From: an uncultured Oscillospiraceae bacterium
GTDB lineage: Bacteria > Bacillota > Clostridia > Oscillospirales > Oscillospiraceae
Direction of reading: 5' to 3'
Assembly (NCBI GenBank): GCA_947628805.1
Contig: CANRBG010000003.1
Span: forward strand, 1-64,000
Length of the DNA stretch: 64,000 nt
A program made the translations under genes and the position numbers. The stretch's first letter is position 1. Every line of letters begins with the position of its first letter. Below are positions 38,554 to 48,258 of the stretch, one piece after another. Below the pieces are notes generated by a model. It had not been told where the DNA came from, made no database searches, and saw nothing but the letters and a program-made list of their open reading frames with translations.

Positions 38554-38560
38554 GGTGATT

Positions 38561-39847
38561 TTATGATGCGTCGCGATCCTCGCGCCTTTTCCTGTATATC
38601 ACAGGCCGTGAGCCGTTCAGCACGCTGTCGGCGGTGATGATCACCGTCTCGATGGTACGGTCCGAAGGTACCTCGAACATGACCGACGTCATGACCCGTT
38701 CCATGATGCTGCGCAGGCCCCGGGCGCCGATGTCCATGTCAATGGCTTCGTCCGCCACAGCCTCCAGAGCCCGGGGATCGAACTCCAGCTTTACGTCGTC
38801 GTAGCTCAGCATGGCCTGGTACTGCTTCACAAGGGCGTTTTTCGGCTCCGTCAGGATCCGGATCAAGTCCGCCCTGTCCAGGCTGTCCAGGGTGGTGATC
38901 ACCGGCAGCCTGCCGATCAGCTCCGGGATGATGCCGAATTTCAAAAGGTCGTGGGACTGCACGTGGCTGAGTACCTCCCCCACATCCTTCTCCTTCCGGC
39001 TGGTGACCTCCGCCCCAAAACCCATGCTCTTGCGGTCCAGACGGTTTTCGATGATCTTCTCCAGCCCGTCGAAGGCGCCGCCGCAGATGAACAGGATGTT
39101 GGAGGTGTCGATGTGGATGAACTCCTGATGGGGGTGCTTGCGCCCGCCCTGAGGCGGAACGGCGGCCACAGTCCCCTCCAGGATCTTCAAAAGGGCCTGC
39201 TGTACGCCCTCGCCGGACACGTCCCGGGTGATGGACGTGTTCTCGCTCTTGCGGGAGATCTTGTCGATCTCGTCGATGTAGATGATGCCTTGCTGGGCCC
39301 GCTCCACATCGAAGTCCGCCGCCTGCAGCAGCCGCAGCAGGATATTCTCCACGTCCTCGCCCACGTAGCCGGCCTCGGTGAGGGTGGTGGCGTCCGCGAT
39401 GGCAAAGGGCACGTTCAGCATCCTTGCCAGGGTCTGGGCGAACAGGGTCTTGCCGCTGCCGGTGGGCCCCACCAGCAGGATGTTGGACTTTTGCAGGTCC
39501 ACCTCACTCTGGTCCTTGTGGAGGATGCGTTTATAGTGGTTATACACCGCCACCGCCAGGGCGATCTTGGCCCGATCCTGGCCGATGACGTACTCGTCCA
39601 GGGCCGCCTTGATCTGCCGGGGGGACGGAACGTCCTCCGGGGCCATGATCTGCTTGGCGGGCATATCGCCCTCCCGGGTGAATTCCTGGAAGTCGTCGTC
39701 AAAGTCGTCCCCCAGAATGCTCACGCACAGCCGCACGCACTCGTCGCAGATATACGCGTCGTTGCCGGCGATGAGCCGCTGGACCTGGGACTGGGCCTTG
39801 CCGCAGAAGCTGCATCGGAGGGATCTTTTGTCGCCGTCTCTGGCCAT
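38561..39847 (-). CDS. clpX: ATP-dependent Clp protease ATP-binding subunit ClpX
   Basis: N-terminal zinc finger, [25 protein letters not shown]. Confidence 0.97.
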   Translation of the reverse strand: MARDGDKRSLRCSFCGKAQSQVQRLIAGNDAYICDECVRLCVSILGDDFDDDFQEFTREGDMPAKQIMAPEDVPSPRQIKAALDEYVIGQDRAKIALAVAVYNHYKRILHKDQSEVDLQKSNILLVGPTGSGKTLFAQTLARMLNVPFAIADATTLTEAGYVGEDVENILLRLLQAADFDVERAQQGIIYIDEIDKISRKSENTSITRDVSGEGVQQALLKILEGTVAAVPPQGGRKHPHQEFIHIDTSNILFICGGAFDGLEKIIENRLDRKSMGFGAEVTSRKEKDVGEVLSHVQSHDLLKFGIIPELIGRLPVITTLDSLDRADLIRILTEPKNALVKQYQAMLSYDDVKLEFDPRALEAVADEAIDMDIGARGLRSIMERVMTSVMFEVPSDRTIETVIITADSVLNGSRPVIYRKRREDRDAS

Positions 39848-39852
39848 GCGCG

Positions 39853-40434
39853 TTACCTCTTTGTGATGATCTTGTCGATCAGACCGTAGGCCTGGGCCTC
39901 CTCGGCGGTCATGAAGTTGTCCCGCTCGCAGTCGGCCACGATCTGCTCATAGTCCTTGCCGGTGTTGTCGGCCAGGATGTGGTTCAGGCGCTCCTTGATG
40001 ACCTGCATGCGCTTGATGTGGATAGTCATATCGGTGACCTGGCCCTGGGTGCCGGCGGAGGGCTGATGGATCATGATCTCCGCGTTGGGCAGGGCGATGC
40101 GCTTGCCCTTGGCGCCGCTGGACAGCAGGAACGCGCCCATGCTGGCGGCCAAGCCCACGCAGATGGTGGAGACGTCGCACTTGATGTACTGCATGGTGTC
40201 GTAGATGGCCATGCCCGCCGTGACGCTGCCGCCGGGGCTGTTGATATAAAACTGGATGTCCTTGTCCGGGTCCTGGCCCTCCAGATACAGCATCTGGGCC
40301 ACGATCAGCGAGGCGGTGGTGTCGTTCACTTCCTCCGACAGCATGATGATGCGGTCGTTCAAAAGCCGGGAGAAGATGTCGTAAGACCGCTCGCCCCGGG
40401 AGGTCTGCTCCACAACATACGGTACTAAACTCAT
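39853..40434 (-). CDS. clpP: ATP-dependent Clp protease proteolytic subunit
   Basis: [26 protein letters not shown]; 193 aa. Confidence 0.97.
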   Translation of the reverse strand: MSLVPYVVEQTSRGERSYDIFSRLLNDRIIMLSEEVNDTTASLIVAQMLYLEGQDPDKDIQFYINSPGGSVTAGMAIYDTMQYIKCDVSTICVGLAASMGAFLLSSGAKGKRIALPNAEIMIHQPSAGTQGQVTDMTIHIKRMQVIKERLNHILADNTGKDYEQIVADCERDNFMTAEEAQAYGLIDKIITKR

Positions 40435-40484
40435 GCTCTACGCTCCTTTCCAAGCACTGAAAGCCTATCCAAAATCCAATCGGC

Positions 40485-41969
40485 TTATTCCGCCTTGGGA
40501 TCGTCCTTCTTTTCGGCCTCTTCCGCTTTCTTGGCGGGCTTCTTGGCGGCCGGCTTCTTCGCCGTGGTCTTCTTGGCCGCCGGCTTCTTCTCCGCCTCGG
40601 GGACCTCCTCGGCCTCTTCCGCTTTCTTGGCGGCTTTCTTGGCCGTGGCCTTCTTGGCCGCCGGCTTCTTCTCTGCCTTCTCCTCCACCGGCTCCGTGGG
40701 CACGCCGCTGTCGAAGATGATCTGGGCGGCCTTGCGGGTCTTCACGTCGCCGGCGATGATGTCCTTGGACAGGGCATTTTTCACCTGCTCGGCGGTCATG
40801 CCGTACTGCTCGGCCAGCTTGTCGTACTCGGCGTCGATCTCCTCGTCGGAGACGGCGATATTCTCCACCTCGGCGATCTTATCCAGCACCAGATCGGTCC
40901 TGACCCGGCGCTCCGCCGTGGGACGGCACTGCTCCCGGAACGTCTTGACGTCCTGGCCCAGATATTTCAGGTACAGCTCCAGGTTGAGACCGTTCATCTG
41001 CAGGTTCTGGTCGTACTCCCGCATCATGTTGTCCATCTGGTCCTCCACCATGGCCTCGGGGATTTCGGCGGTGATGTTGTCGCCGGCCTGCTCGATCAGG
41101 GCGGACTGGTAGGCGCTGTCGGCCTCGGCCTGGGCGGCTTTCGTCAGCCGCTCCTTGACGGACGCCTTATACTCGGCCAGGGTGTCGAACTCGGAGATGT
41201 CCTTGGCAAACTCGTCGTCCAGGTCGGGAAGCTGGTTCTCCTTGACCTCGTTGCACTTGACGTGGAACACGGCGGCCTTGCCGGCCAGAGACTTCTCGTG
41301 GTAGTCCTCGGGGAAGGTCACGTTGATGTCCCGCTCCTCGCCGGCTGACATGCCGACCACCTGGTCCTCGAAACCGGGGATAAAGGTGTTGGAGCCCAGG
41401 ACCAGATTCTGACCTTCGGCCTTGCCGCCGTCGAAAGGCACGCCGTCCACGCTGCCCTCGTAGTCGATGACAGCGGTGTCCTCCAGCTTGGCGGGCCGCT
41501 CCACGGTGACGATGCGGCTGTTGCGCTTGCGGGCCGCTTCCACGTCCGCGTCCACCTGCTCGTCGGTCACGTCCACCTTGGCCTTGGGGGCCTCCAGGCC
41601 CTTGTACTCGCCCAGCTGGACCTCCGGCCACACGGCCGTCACAAAGGAGAGCGTCAACTCCCTGTCGTCGGAAACGTCCACCGCCTTGACGGCGGGGCTG
41701 CCCACCGTGCGCAGCTTCTCCTGCTCCACGGCGAAAGCGAACGCCACGGGAGCCAGATCGTCCGCCGCGTCGTCATAGAAAACGTCCTTTCCGTACATGC
41801 CCTCGATAACCATGCGGGGAGCCTTGCCCTTGCGGAAGCCCTGGACGAAGATCTTGCTCTTGTTTTTGAGGTAGGCCCCGTTCACGGCCTTCTCAAATTC
41901 CGCGGCGTCGCACAGCACGTCAAAGCTGACCGTGCTCTTTTCCTTTTTTTCTACGTTCTTTACGATCAT
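40485..41969 (-). CDS. tig: Trigger factor with a Lys/Ala-rich C-terminal extension
   Basis: Trigger factor N-domain (FRKGKAPRMVIEGMYG) and FKBP domain; C-terminal KKPAAKKATAKKAAKK...KKPAAKKTTAKKPAAKKPAKK tail. Confidence 0.95.
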   Translation of the reverse strand: MIVKNVEKKEKSTVSFDVLCDAAEFEKAVNGAYLKNKSKIFVQGFRKGKAPRMVIEGMYGKDVFYDDAADDLAPVAFAFAVEQEKLRTVGSPAVKAVDVSDDRELTLSFVTAVWPEVQLGEYKGLEAPKAKVDVTDEQVDADVEAARKRNSRIVTVERPAKLEDTAVIDYEGSVDGVPFDGGKAEGQNLVLGSNTFIPGFEDQVVGMSAGEERDINVTFPEDYHEKSLAGKAAVFHVKCNEVKENQLPDLDDEFAKDISEFDTLAEYKASVKERLTKAAQAEADSAYQSALIEQAGDNITAEIPEAMVEDQMDNMMREYDQNLQMNGLNLELYLKYLGQDVKTFREQCRPTAERRVRTDLVLDKIAEVENIAVSDEEIDAEYDKLAEQYGMTAEQVKNALSKDIIAGDVKTRKAAQIIFDSGVPTEPVEEKAEKKPAAKKATAKKAAKKAEEAEEVPEAEKKPAAKKTTAKKPAAKKPAKKAEEAEKKDDPKAE

Positions 41970-42052
41970 GGATGACTTCTCCTTCCAATATTACGGGGAA
42001 ATGCGTATAAAAATATATCTCAAAACGACATAGCGTTTTATTTTACCAAATA

Positions 42053-42742
42053 TTACAGGATCTTGCAAGGCCTAAAATCGATCCCATCCCCGGATACGCA
42101 AATATGTCTCGTGGAGCCGGTCCAGCCGTTGAAGGCCAGCCGCAGGCTGTCCGCGTGCAGATGGCCGCTGCAGCACACCTTTGCGCCGTACTTTTCCAGC
42201 ATGTCCAATATCTCCCGGCAGGCATAGCCGCCGTACTTGGGCGGATAATGGAGAAAGACGTATTTGTCCCGGTCCCCCGCCGCTTTTAAGGACGCCTCCA
42301 GCCGCAATATCTCCCGGTCCATGAGCTTTTTATCGTGCTCCGTGCTCCGGGACGGTTCATAAAACCAGCCCTTGGTGCCGCAGACGGCGGCGTTCTCCCC
42401 ATAGGGATAGGCGTTGTTGTGGAGGATGGAGACAGTGGCGATCTCATTTTTTTCAAAAAAAGCGTTCATCTTGGCAGCGGAGGTCCACCAATAGTCGTGA
42501 TTGCCCTTGAGGATGATCTTCCTGCCCGGCAGCGCGTCGATGAACCGAAAGTCCTCCAGCGCGCCGGTCAGGTCCGACGCCCAGCTGCTGTCGCCGCACA
42601 GCACGCACACATCCTCCGCCGTCAGAGCGGCGAAACCGGCCCGCAGCTTTTCCACATGATCCTTCCAGCGGGGACCGAAAATATCCATGGGCTTGTCGGA
42701 CCCCAGGGAAAGATGCAGGTCTCCTATGGCATAAAGTGACAT
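42053..42742 (-). CDS. Metallophosphoesterase
   Basis: IGDLHLS, GDSSWA, LKGNHDYWW, CCSGHLH. Confidence 0.9.
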   Translation of the reverse strand: MSLYAIGDLHLSLGSDKPMDIFGPRWKDHVEKLRAGFAALTAEDVCVLCGDSSWASDLTGALEDFRFIDALPGRKIILKGNHDYWWTSAAKMNAFFEKNEIATVSILHNNAYPYGENAAVCGTKGWFYEPSRSTEHDKKLMDREILRLEASLKAAGDRDKYVFLHYPPKYGGYACREILDMLEKYGAKVCCSGHLHADSLRLAFNGWTGSTRHICVSGDGIDFRPCKIL

Positions 42743-42790
42743 CGATAAACACCTTTCGGCAGGCAGATACTATCTCGCGAGGTGATAGAG

Positions 42791-42985
42791 ATGGATGATA
42801 AGAAGAATTGCGGGGGCAGAGACTGCATAAGCGGCGTGTGCTGCACCGTGGAAAACTGCAAACATCACACCCTCGGCGACCAGTGCACCGCCACCCACAT
42901 CAACGTCAAGAGCGAGGACGCCGTGACCAGCGCGGATACCTTCTGCGGCACCTTCGCGCCTGTGGACACCTGGCAGTACGTGTGA
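42791..42985 (+). CDS. DUF1540 domain protein (small Cys-rich)
   Basis: CISGVCCTVENCKHH...CTATHINVK...TFCGTF; ATG 42791 with GAGGTG SD preferred over GTG 42782. Confidence 0.8.
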   Translation: MDDKKNCGGRDCISGVCCTVENCKHHTLGDQCTATHINVKSEDAVTSADTFCGTFAPVDTWQYV

Positions 42986-42989
42986 CCTC

Positions 42990-43020
42990 AAAAGGGACGG
43001 CGGCCGCCGCTGTCCCTTAC
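42990..43020. terminator. Hairpin between convergent DUF1540 and thrC genes
   Basis: AAGGGACGGCGGC/CGCCGCTGTCCCTT, one wobble; no strong T-tract. Confidence 0.5.
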
Positions 43021-43025
43021 ATAGC

Positions 43026-44507
43026 TCAGCAGAGAAACGCGGATACGGCCTGTTCCATATCCTCTTTTTCGACCCAAGCTTCAAAGCGGACCTTCTTTTC
43101 GCCCAGACCGGTCAGGGGCCCCGGCGCGGCAAGTCCCGTGAGCGCGGCCAGCTCGTCCACCAACTCCGGGCCGGTCTCGCTGGTCACGGCCCCCAAAGCC
43201 TCCAGCACCGCCGCGCCGAACTTAAAGGGACTGGCCGTGGACAGCACCACCGTGGGCCGGCGGACGCCCTCCCGCTGTCGGATATCGGCCAGGACCCGGC
43301 TGGCCACGGCGGTGTGGGTATCCGCCAGATACCCCTTTTCCCGCCAGAGCCGGCCGATCTCCGCTTTCGCGTCGGCGTCCCGGCAGAAGCCGCCGGCGAA
43401 TTCCGCCCGGACCTTGTCACCCAAGGCGGCTCCCACATCGTAGCGGCCCGCCCCGCTCAGATCGGCCATAAAGCCCCGGACCGCCGCCGGGTCCCCGGTC
43501 AGGCAGTACAGCAGCCGCTCCAGATTGGAGGACACCAGAATGTCCATGGAGGGCGAGCATGTCACGTGGAACGGCCGGTTTTTGTCATATACGCCGGTGG
43601 CGATGAAATCGGCCAGCACGTTGTTTTCATTGGACGCGCAGATAAGCCGCCCCACGGGCAGGCCCATCCGCTTGGCGTACCAGCCCGCCAGGATGTCGCC
43701 AAAGTTGCCAGTGGGCACGCAGAAGTCCACGCACTCCCCCAGCTTCACCAGTCCGGCTTTCGCCATGTCGCAGTAGGCGGAGAAATAATAGGCGATCTGG
43801 GGCGCCAGCCGGCCCCAGTTGATGGAGTTGGCGGAGCTCAGGAAATACCCCCGTCCGTCCAGGACCCGGGCAAAGTCCCTGTCGGCGAAGATGCGCTTCA
43901 CCCCGGTCTGGGCGTCGTCAAAGTTGCCGTTCACAGCCACCACGTTCACGTTGCTCCCCTGCTGGGTAGCCATTTGCAGCTTCTGGACCTGGCTGACCCC
44001 GTCCCGGGGATAGAACACCATGACCCGGGTTCCGGGCACGTCCTTAAAGCCCTCCAAAGCGGCCTTGCCCGTGTCGCCGCTGGTGGCAACCAGGATGCTG
44101 ACCGTGCGCCTTTCGCCGTTTTTTCGCAAACTGGCCGTCAAAAGCCGGGGCATGATCTGCAATGCCATGTCCTTGAAGGCGCTGGTGGGGCCGTGCCACA
44201 GCTCCAGATACGCCGTCTGGCCGTCCAGGGTCCGCAGGGGCGCGATGGCAGGATCGTCAAAGTTTCCTCCATAGGATGCCGCCGCGATGGCCTCCAGCTC
44301 GCCGTGGGAAAACTCGTCCAGGTACAGCTCCAACACCGCCACGGCCCGGGCCCGGTAATCCATATCCCCCAGGGCGCGGATAAAATCCTCGTCTATGACC
44401 GGGACGCTCTCGGGCACGTACAGCCCCCCGTCCGGGGCGATACCCCGGATGATGGCCTGGGTGCCGGTAACGGCGGCGGTCCCCTCTCTGGTGCTCACAT
44501 ATTTCAT
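43026..44507 (-). CDS. thrC: Threonine synthase
   Basis: MKYVSTREGT start, GPTSAFKDMALQ, ATSGDTGKAALEGF. Confidence 0.95.
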   Translation of the reverse strand: MKYVSTREGTAAVTGTQAIIRGIAPDGGLYVPESVPVIDEDFIRALGDMDYRARAVAVLELYLDEFSHGELEAIAAASYGGNFDDPAIAPLRTLDGQTAYLELWHGPTSAFKDMALQIMPRLLTASLRKNGERRTVSILVATSGDTGKAALEGFKDVPGTRVMVFYPRDGVSQVQKLQMATQQGSNVNVVAVNGNFDDAQTGVKRIFADRDFARVLDGRGYFLSSANSINWGRLAPQIAYYFSAYCDMAKAGLVKLGECVDFCVPTGNFGDILAGWYAKRMGLPVGRLICASNENNVLADFIATGVYDKNRPFHVTCSPSMDILVSSNLERLLYCLTGDPAAVRGFMADLSGAGRYDVGAALGDKVRAEFAGGFCRDADAKAEIGRLWREKGYLADTHTAVASRVLADIRQREGVRRPTVVLSTASPFKFGAAVLEALGAVTSETGPELVDELAALTGLAAPGPLTGLGEKKVRFEAWVEKEDMEQAVSAFLC

Positions 44508-44875
44508 AGCGTATAGGCGTCCTCCAAATGGCGTATCTCCGGTTTTTTGGTGTCCAGTCCCGCCGGGGCATAGACCTCCACCACGTCGAACCTTGGCTGC
44601 AGGTCGGTGGGGTGCTGCTGCAGCCACCGCTCCGCGGCCAGGATCACCCGCCGCTGCTTGGCGGGCGTCACAAATTCCCCCGCCGCGCCGTGATCGGCGT
44701 TTTTGCGTAGCTTGACTTCCACAAAAACCACATACCGGCCCTCGCGGGCCACGATGTCCAGCTCTCCCAGCCGGCAGATGTAATTCCGGTCCAGTATCTT
44801 ATAGCCCCGCCAGCGCAGATACCGGCAGGCCGCGTCCTCCCCGAACGCGCCCAGAAGCTTCTTATCGCTTGGCAT
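44504..44875 (-). CDS. YraN family (UPF0102) endonuclease-like protein
   Basis: GEDAACRYLRWRGYKILDRNY, ELDIVAREGRYVVFVEVK. Confidence 0.93.
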   Translation of the reverse strand: MPSDKKLLGAFGEDAACRYLRWRGYKILDRNYICRLGELDIVAREGRYVVFVEVKLRKNADHGAAGEFVTPAKQRRVILAAERWLQQHPTDLQPRFDVVEVYAPAGLDTKKPEIRHLEDAYTL

Positions 44876-45494
44876 AGAACTTTTTCAAAAACGACGGGCG
44901 ATGGATAGGCGATGGCCCGTACTTCTCAATAGCCTCGTAGTGGGCCTTGGTCCCGTAGCCCTTGTGCTTTTCAAAGCCGTATTGGGGATACTGCTCCGCA
45001 ATCTCTCTCATGAGCCGGTCCCTTGTCACCTTTGCCAGCACCGACGCCGCCGCGATGCATGCAACTTTCCCGTCGCCCCCTACCACGCTCCGGGCGGGGA
45101 CGGATATACCCTTTGTGGTGTTGCCGTCGATCAGCGCCAGCTCCGGCGCCGGGTCCAGCTGTGCGATGGCACGGTCCATGGCAAGCAATGCCGCCGCCAG
45201 GATGTTCATCCGCTCGATCTCCTCCACCGTGGCAAAAGCTATGCCGTAGGCCATGGCTTTTTCCTGAATGAGCGGAAAAAGCGCCTCCCGCTTCTTTTCC
45301 GTCAGCTTTTTGGAGTCGTTGAGCCCGGGCAGCTCCACGCCCGACCGCAGGATCACCGCCGCGGCGCACACCGGCCCCGCCAGGGGGCCCCGGCCGGCCT
45401 CGTCCACGCCGCAGACGAGCCCCACGCCCTCCTGATGCAGGGCGCGCTCCATCTCCCACAGGTCGGCGCTGCTCTTGTCAGACCGGTCTTTCAA
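44862..45494 (-). CDS. rnhB: Ribonuclease HII
   Basis: VCGVDEAGRGPLAGPV, LNDSKKLTEKKRE. Likely TTG start 45494 (SD GGAAGG) or ATG 45452. Confidence 0.93.
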   Translation of the reverse strand: MKDRSDKSSADLWEMERALHQEGVGLVCGVDEAGRGPLAGPVCAAAVILRSGVELPGLNDSKKLTEKKREALFPLIQEKAMAYGIAFATVEEIERMNILAAALLAMDRAIAQLDPAPELALIDGNTTKGISVPARSVVGGDGKVACIAAASVLAKVTRDRLMREIAEQYPQYGFEKHKGYGTKAHYEAIEKYGPSPIHRPSFLKKFYAKR

Positions 45495-46299
45495 GGCTGA
45501 TCCTTCCCAGCTTGCCGCCCCGAAATTCATCCAGCAGAACGGCGGCCATCCGCTCCGTATCCACCTCTCCGCCGGACATGAGAAAGCCCCGCTTTCTGGC
45601 GCAGGCCTCCAAAAGCTCCCAGCCCTGCATGTCCGGGTCCGGGTCTATCTTATACCGCTCTGCCAGGGCCTTGGGGTAGCTTGCCCGCAGCGTCACCAAA
45701 AGCTTCGCCGCCAGCTCCTCCCCGTCCAGGACCTGGTCCTTCACCGCGCCGGTGAAAGCCAGCCGGTCCCCCACGGCCGGGTCGTCGAACCGGGGCCAGA
45801 GGATGCCCGGCGTATCCAGCAGCTCAAATTGACTGTCCACCGCCGCCCACTGCTTGCCCCGGGTCACCCCGGGCCGGTCGGATACGGCGGCGGCCTTGCG
45901 GCCGCAGACCTTGTTGATAAAGGTGGATTTGCCCACGTTGGGCACCCCCGCCACCATGGCCCGCATGGGACCGGCCTTGCCCACCAGGGACCGCAATGTC
46001 CGGGACAGGTCCTTTACCCCCCGGCCGGACCTGGCGTCGCACTCCAGAAAAGCAATGCCGTTTTCTTTATAGTAGTTCCGCCACAGGGCCGTCACGCTGG
46101 GGTCCGCCTGATCGGCCCGGTTCAGGATCAGCAGCCGGGGCTTCCGCCCGGCGATGATGCCGTCCAGGTCCGGGTTCCGGCTGGAATAGGGTATGCGGGC
46201 GTCCGCCACCTCGCACACCGCGTCCACCAGCTTCAGACTGTCGGCCATCATCCGCTGGGCCTTTTTCATGTGGCCCGGGAACCACTGTACCTCAGCCAT
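45478..46299 (-). CDS. ylqF: Ribosome biogenesis GTPase YlqF
   Basis: VQWFPGHMKKAQ start, GVPNVGKSTFINKV. Confidence 0.94.
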   Translation of the reverse strand: MAEVQWFPGHMKKAQRMMADSLKLVDAVCEVADARIPYSSRNPDLDGIIAGRKPRLLILNRADQADPSVTALWRNYYKENGIAFLECDARSGRGVKDLSRTLRSLVGKAGPMRAMVAGVPNVGKSTFINKVCGRKAAAVSDRPGVTRGKQWAAVDSQFELLDTPGILWPRFDDPAVGDRLAFTGAVKDQVLDGEELAAKLLVTLRASYPKALAERYKIDPDPDMQGWELLEACARKRGFLMSGGEVDTERMAAVLLDEFRGGKLGRISLERPV

Positions 46300-47011
46300 C
46301 GTTCAGCTCCGCGCCGTATATCGCGCCCATCTTGTGGAAGGGATACAGCCGGAACACCGCCTTGCCCATCACGTCACGGGTGTCTACGTAAGCCACGGTC
46401 GCCACCCGGCTGTCGCTGGAATTGTTGCGGTTGTCGCCCATGACGAACAGGCAGCCCTCCGGAACGGTGACCCGGACCCAGTCCTCGCCCACGTCCTTCT
46501 CAGGGTCAATGCCGTAGACCTCGTAATAATCCGGGTCCATGATGTGATAGCTGTCGTAGGTCTTTTCCCGGATATAGTTCTCGTAGAGCCGCTTGCCGTC
46601 CACGGTGACGGTACCCTCGGTGAAGTTGAATTCAAGGGTCTGGCCCGCCGTGCCGATGACCCGCTTGACGATGGGCTCGGTACGGAAGCTGTCCTTTTGC
46701 AGCACAACGATGTCCCCGTATTCATAATCCCCCGCCAGCCTGGTGATGACGATGCGGTCATTCTCCTCCAGAGTCGGCAGCATGGAGCTGCCCCGGACGG
46801 TGATCACCCGGGCCAGCAGCACGAATACCAGCACGCACACGATGATGGCCACGATGATGCAGTGGATCCAATCGTACGTGTCCTTATAGGGGTTGACGGC
46901 TTCCTCCCCGGCGTCCTGCTCACTCTGCGGCTGCTGATCGGCGTCCATCCGTTCCTCCACGGCCGCTTCCGCCGCCACGGCTTTTGTGGTATGTCTTCCC
47001 TTTCTCGGCAT
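46292..47011 (-). CDS. lepB: Signal peptidase I
   Basis: VRGSSMLPTLEENDRI, VIGTAGQTLEF, FVMGDNRNNSSDSR. Confidence 0.94.
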   Translation of the reverse strand: MPRKGRHTTKAVAAEAAVEERMDADQQPQSEQDAGEEAVNPYKDTYDWIHCIIVAIIVCVLVFVLLARVITVRGSSMLPTLEENDRIVITRLAGDYEYGDIVVLQKDSFRTEPIVKRVIGTAGQTLEFNFTEGTVTVDGKRLYENYIREKTYDSYHIMDPDYYEVYGIDPEKDVGEDWVRVTVPEGCLFVMGDNRNNSSDSRVATVAYVDTRDVMGKAVFRLYPFHKMGAIYGAELNDG

Positions 47012-47121
47012 ATCTGCGTTCTGCCTCCTCGCCTGCTCATTTCATGACAGCCGCAGCCGTCATGAAATTTCTTCAAATTCATAACATCTTATTATACAAC
47101 GTTTTGTCCCCATAACGCAAC

Positions 47122-47148
47122 AAAAAAGAGGCTCGACGCCTCTTTTTT
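47122..47148. terminator. Rho-independent terminator downstream of rplS
   Basis: AAAAAAGAGGC-TCGAC-GCCTCTTTTTT. Confidence 0.85.
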
Positions 47149-47165
47149 GTCGTTTGATTCGGCTT

Positions 47166-47507
47166 TTACAGCTTCTCCCGGACCTTGGCGGCCTTGCCCA
47201 CCCGGTCACGCAGGTAGTAGAGCTTCGCCCGGCGGACCTTGCCCTTGCGGACGGTGTCCACGCTCACGATGGTGGGAGAGTGCACCGGGAAGACCTTCTC
47301 ACAGCCCACGCCGTAGGAGATACGGCGCACGGTGATGGTCTCGTTGATGCCGCCGTGCTTCTTCGCAATCAGAGTGCCCTCGAACGCCTGGTTGCGCTCC
47401 CGGTTGCCCTCCTTGATCCGGACGGTGACGCGGACGGTGTCGCCCACGTTCATCTCCGGCAGCTCCGGCTTCATGTACTGCTGTGTCAGCGCATTGATGA
47501 GATCCAT
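47166..47507 (-). CDS. rplS: 50S ribosomal protein L19
   Basis: 113 aa; [27 protein letters not shown], typical L19. Confidence 0.97.
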   Translation of the reverse strand: MDLINALTQQYMKPELPEMNVGDTVRVTVRIKEGNRERNQAFEGTLIAKKHGGINETITVRRISYGVGCEKVFPVHSPTIVSVDTVRKGKVRRAKLYYLRDRVGKAAKVREKL

Positions 47508-47592
47508 GGTAATGACCTTCCTTACATAGACGTTCTTACCGGGAATTCATCTCATCCGGCAGCGGACCGCCCTATTCAACGCATTCGCATGC
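47508..47592 (-). promoter_or_regulatory. Structured 5' leader of rplS (candidate L19 leader)
   Basis: About 85 nt between predicted TSS and ATG; predicted hairpins GCAUgcgAAUGC, GGCGGuccgCUGCC and CCGG...CCGG. Confidence 0.5.
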
Positions 47593-47598
47593 CCCGGT

Positions 47599-47627
47599 AT
47601 ATTACCATAGTTTTCCCGGATATGCAA
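47599..47627 (-). promoter_or_regulatory. sigma-A-type promoter for rplS (TTGCAT-N17-TAATAT)
   Basis: -35 at 47622..47627, -10 at 47599..47604. Confidence 0.75.
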
Positions 47628-47717
47628 GTATTTTTTTCTCTATTCCACATTCGATGCGTGATCGCCAGTATGGGGCTGTCTCCACCGGCCGCCGCTCCCC
47701 CTGTCGAGTACCCGATC

Positions 47718-47912
47718 TCAGAAACCGTATCTGCTATAAATATCCTTGAGCTCTTTCAGCGTCAGCCTGCGGTACTCCCGTCTGTTCACGCTGCTCTCAT
47801 TGAAATCCGTCACCCAATCCCCTTTGCCAGTCTGATGAAATCCTATGGATAGCATAAAATCACTCTTTGCGGGCATCTCTACCCAGGCCTGAAGCCAGTG
47901 CACTAATCCCAT
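47718..47912 (-). CDS. Hypothetical 64-aa protein
   Basis: MGLVHWLQAWVEMPAKSDFMLSIGFHQTGKGDWVTDFNESSVNRREYRRLTLKELKDIYSRYGF; AAAGGAG SD and upstream TTGACA-N17-TAACAT promoter. Confidence 0.6.
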   Translation of the reverse strand: MGLVHWLQAWVEMPAKSDFMLSIGFHQTGKGDWVTDFNESSVNRREYRRLTLKELKDIYSRYGF

Positions 47913-47966
47913 TTGACGCTCCTTTATCAACCGCCATTTAATTGATATAAATCCCCGCAACACTAA

Positions 47967-48005
47967 ATGTTATAGCATATTAAATTACATGTCAAGTTTT
48001 ACTTG
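47967..48005 (-). promoter_or_regulatory. Promoter (TTGACA-N17-TAACAT) with overlapping CAAG-TTTTA-CTTG inverted repeat
   Basis: -35 at 47990..47995, -10 at 47967..47972; inverted repeat 47993..48005 overlaps the -35. Confidence 0.55.
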
Positions 48006-48071
48006 TATTATAAGTCATGTTTCATTCGTGGGGACAGTATAGTATAGCGTGATATGCAAAGGGGGTTCCTT

Positions 48072-48161
48072 ATGTATGAGAGATTTACCCAGAGCAGGAT
48101 CGCCCAATTAAGGCGTCAGAAGGTCGTATCCTCCCGAAATATGTCTCTGTCTCTGGGACAA
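48072..48161 (+). pseudogene. Truncated XRE-family HTH regulator (N-terminal ~30 residues only)
   Basis: MYERFTQSRIAQLRRQKVVSSRNMSLSLGQ with SD AAAGGGGG, then loss of HTH homology into a terminator stem. Confidence 0.55.
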
Positions 48162-48175
48162 GAAGAAATGACGCT

Positions 48176-48214
48176 AAAAAGCATCCCACGACTGCCGACA
48201 ATCGTGGGATGCTT
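48176..48214. terminator. Bidirectional terminator between the HTH fragment and the DUF2344 gene
   Basis: AAAAGCATCCCACGA-N10-TCGTGGGATGCTTTT. Confidence 0.85.
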
Positions 48215-48258
48215 TTCCTTCTTATTGTTATTTTGATTGTATTTTGGGATAACGGTCT

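Noticed and set aside
42022-42039. AAAACG-ACATAG-CGTTTT dyad upstream of tig
   Set aside because: Only a 6-bp AT-rich stem; too weak to call a terminator or operator.
48054-48236. Full 60-aa ORF of the track as an intact small protein
   Set aside because: Only the first ~30 residues after 48072 look like an HTH protein; the remainder is translation through a terminator hairpin.
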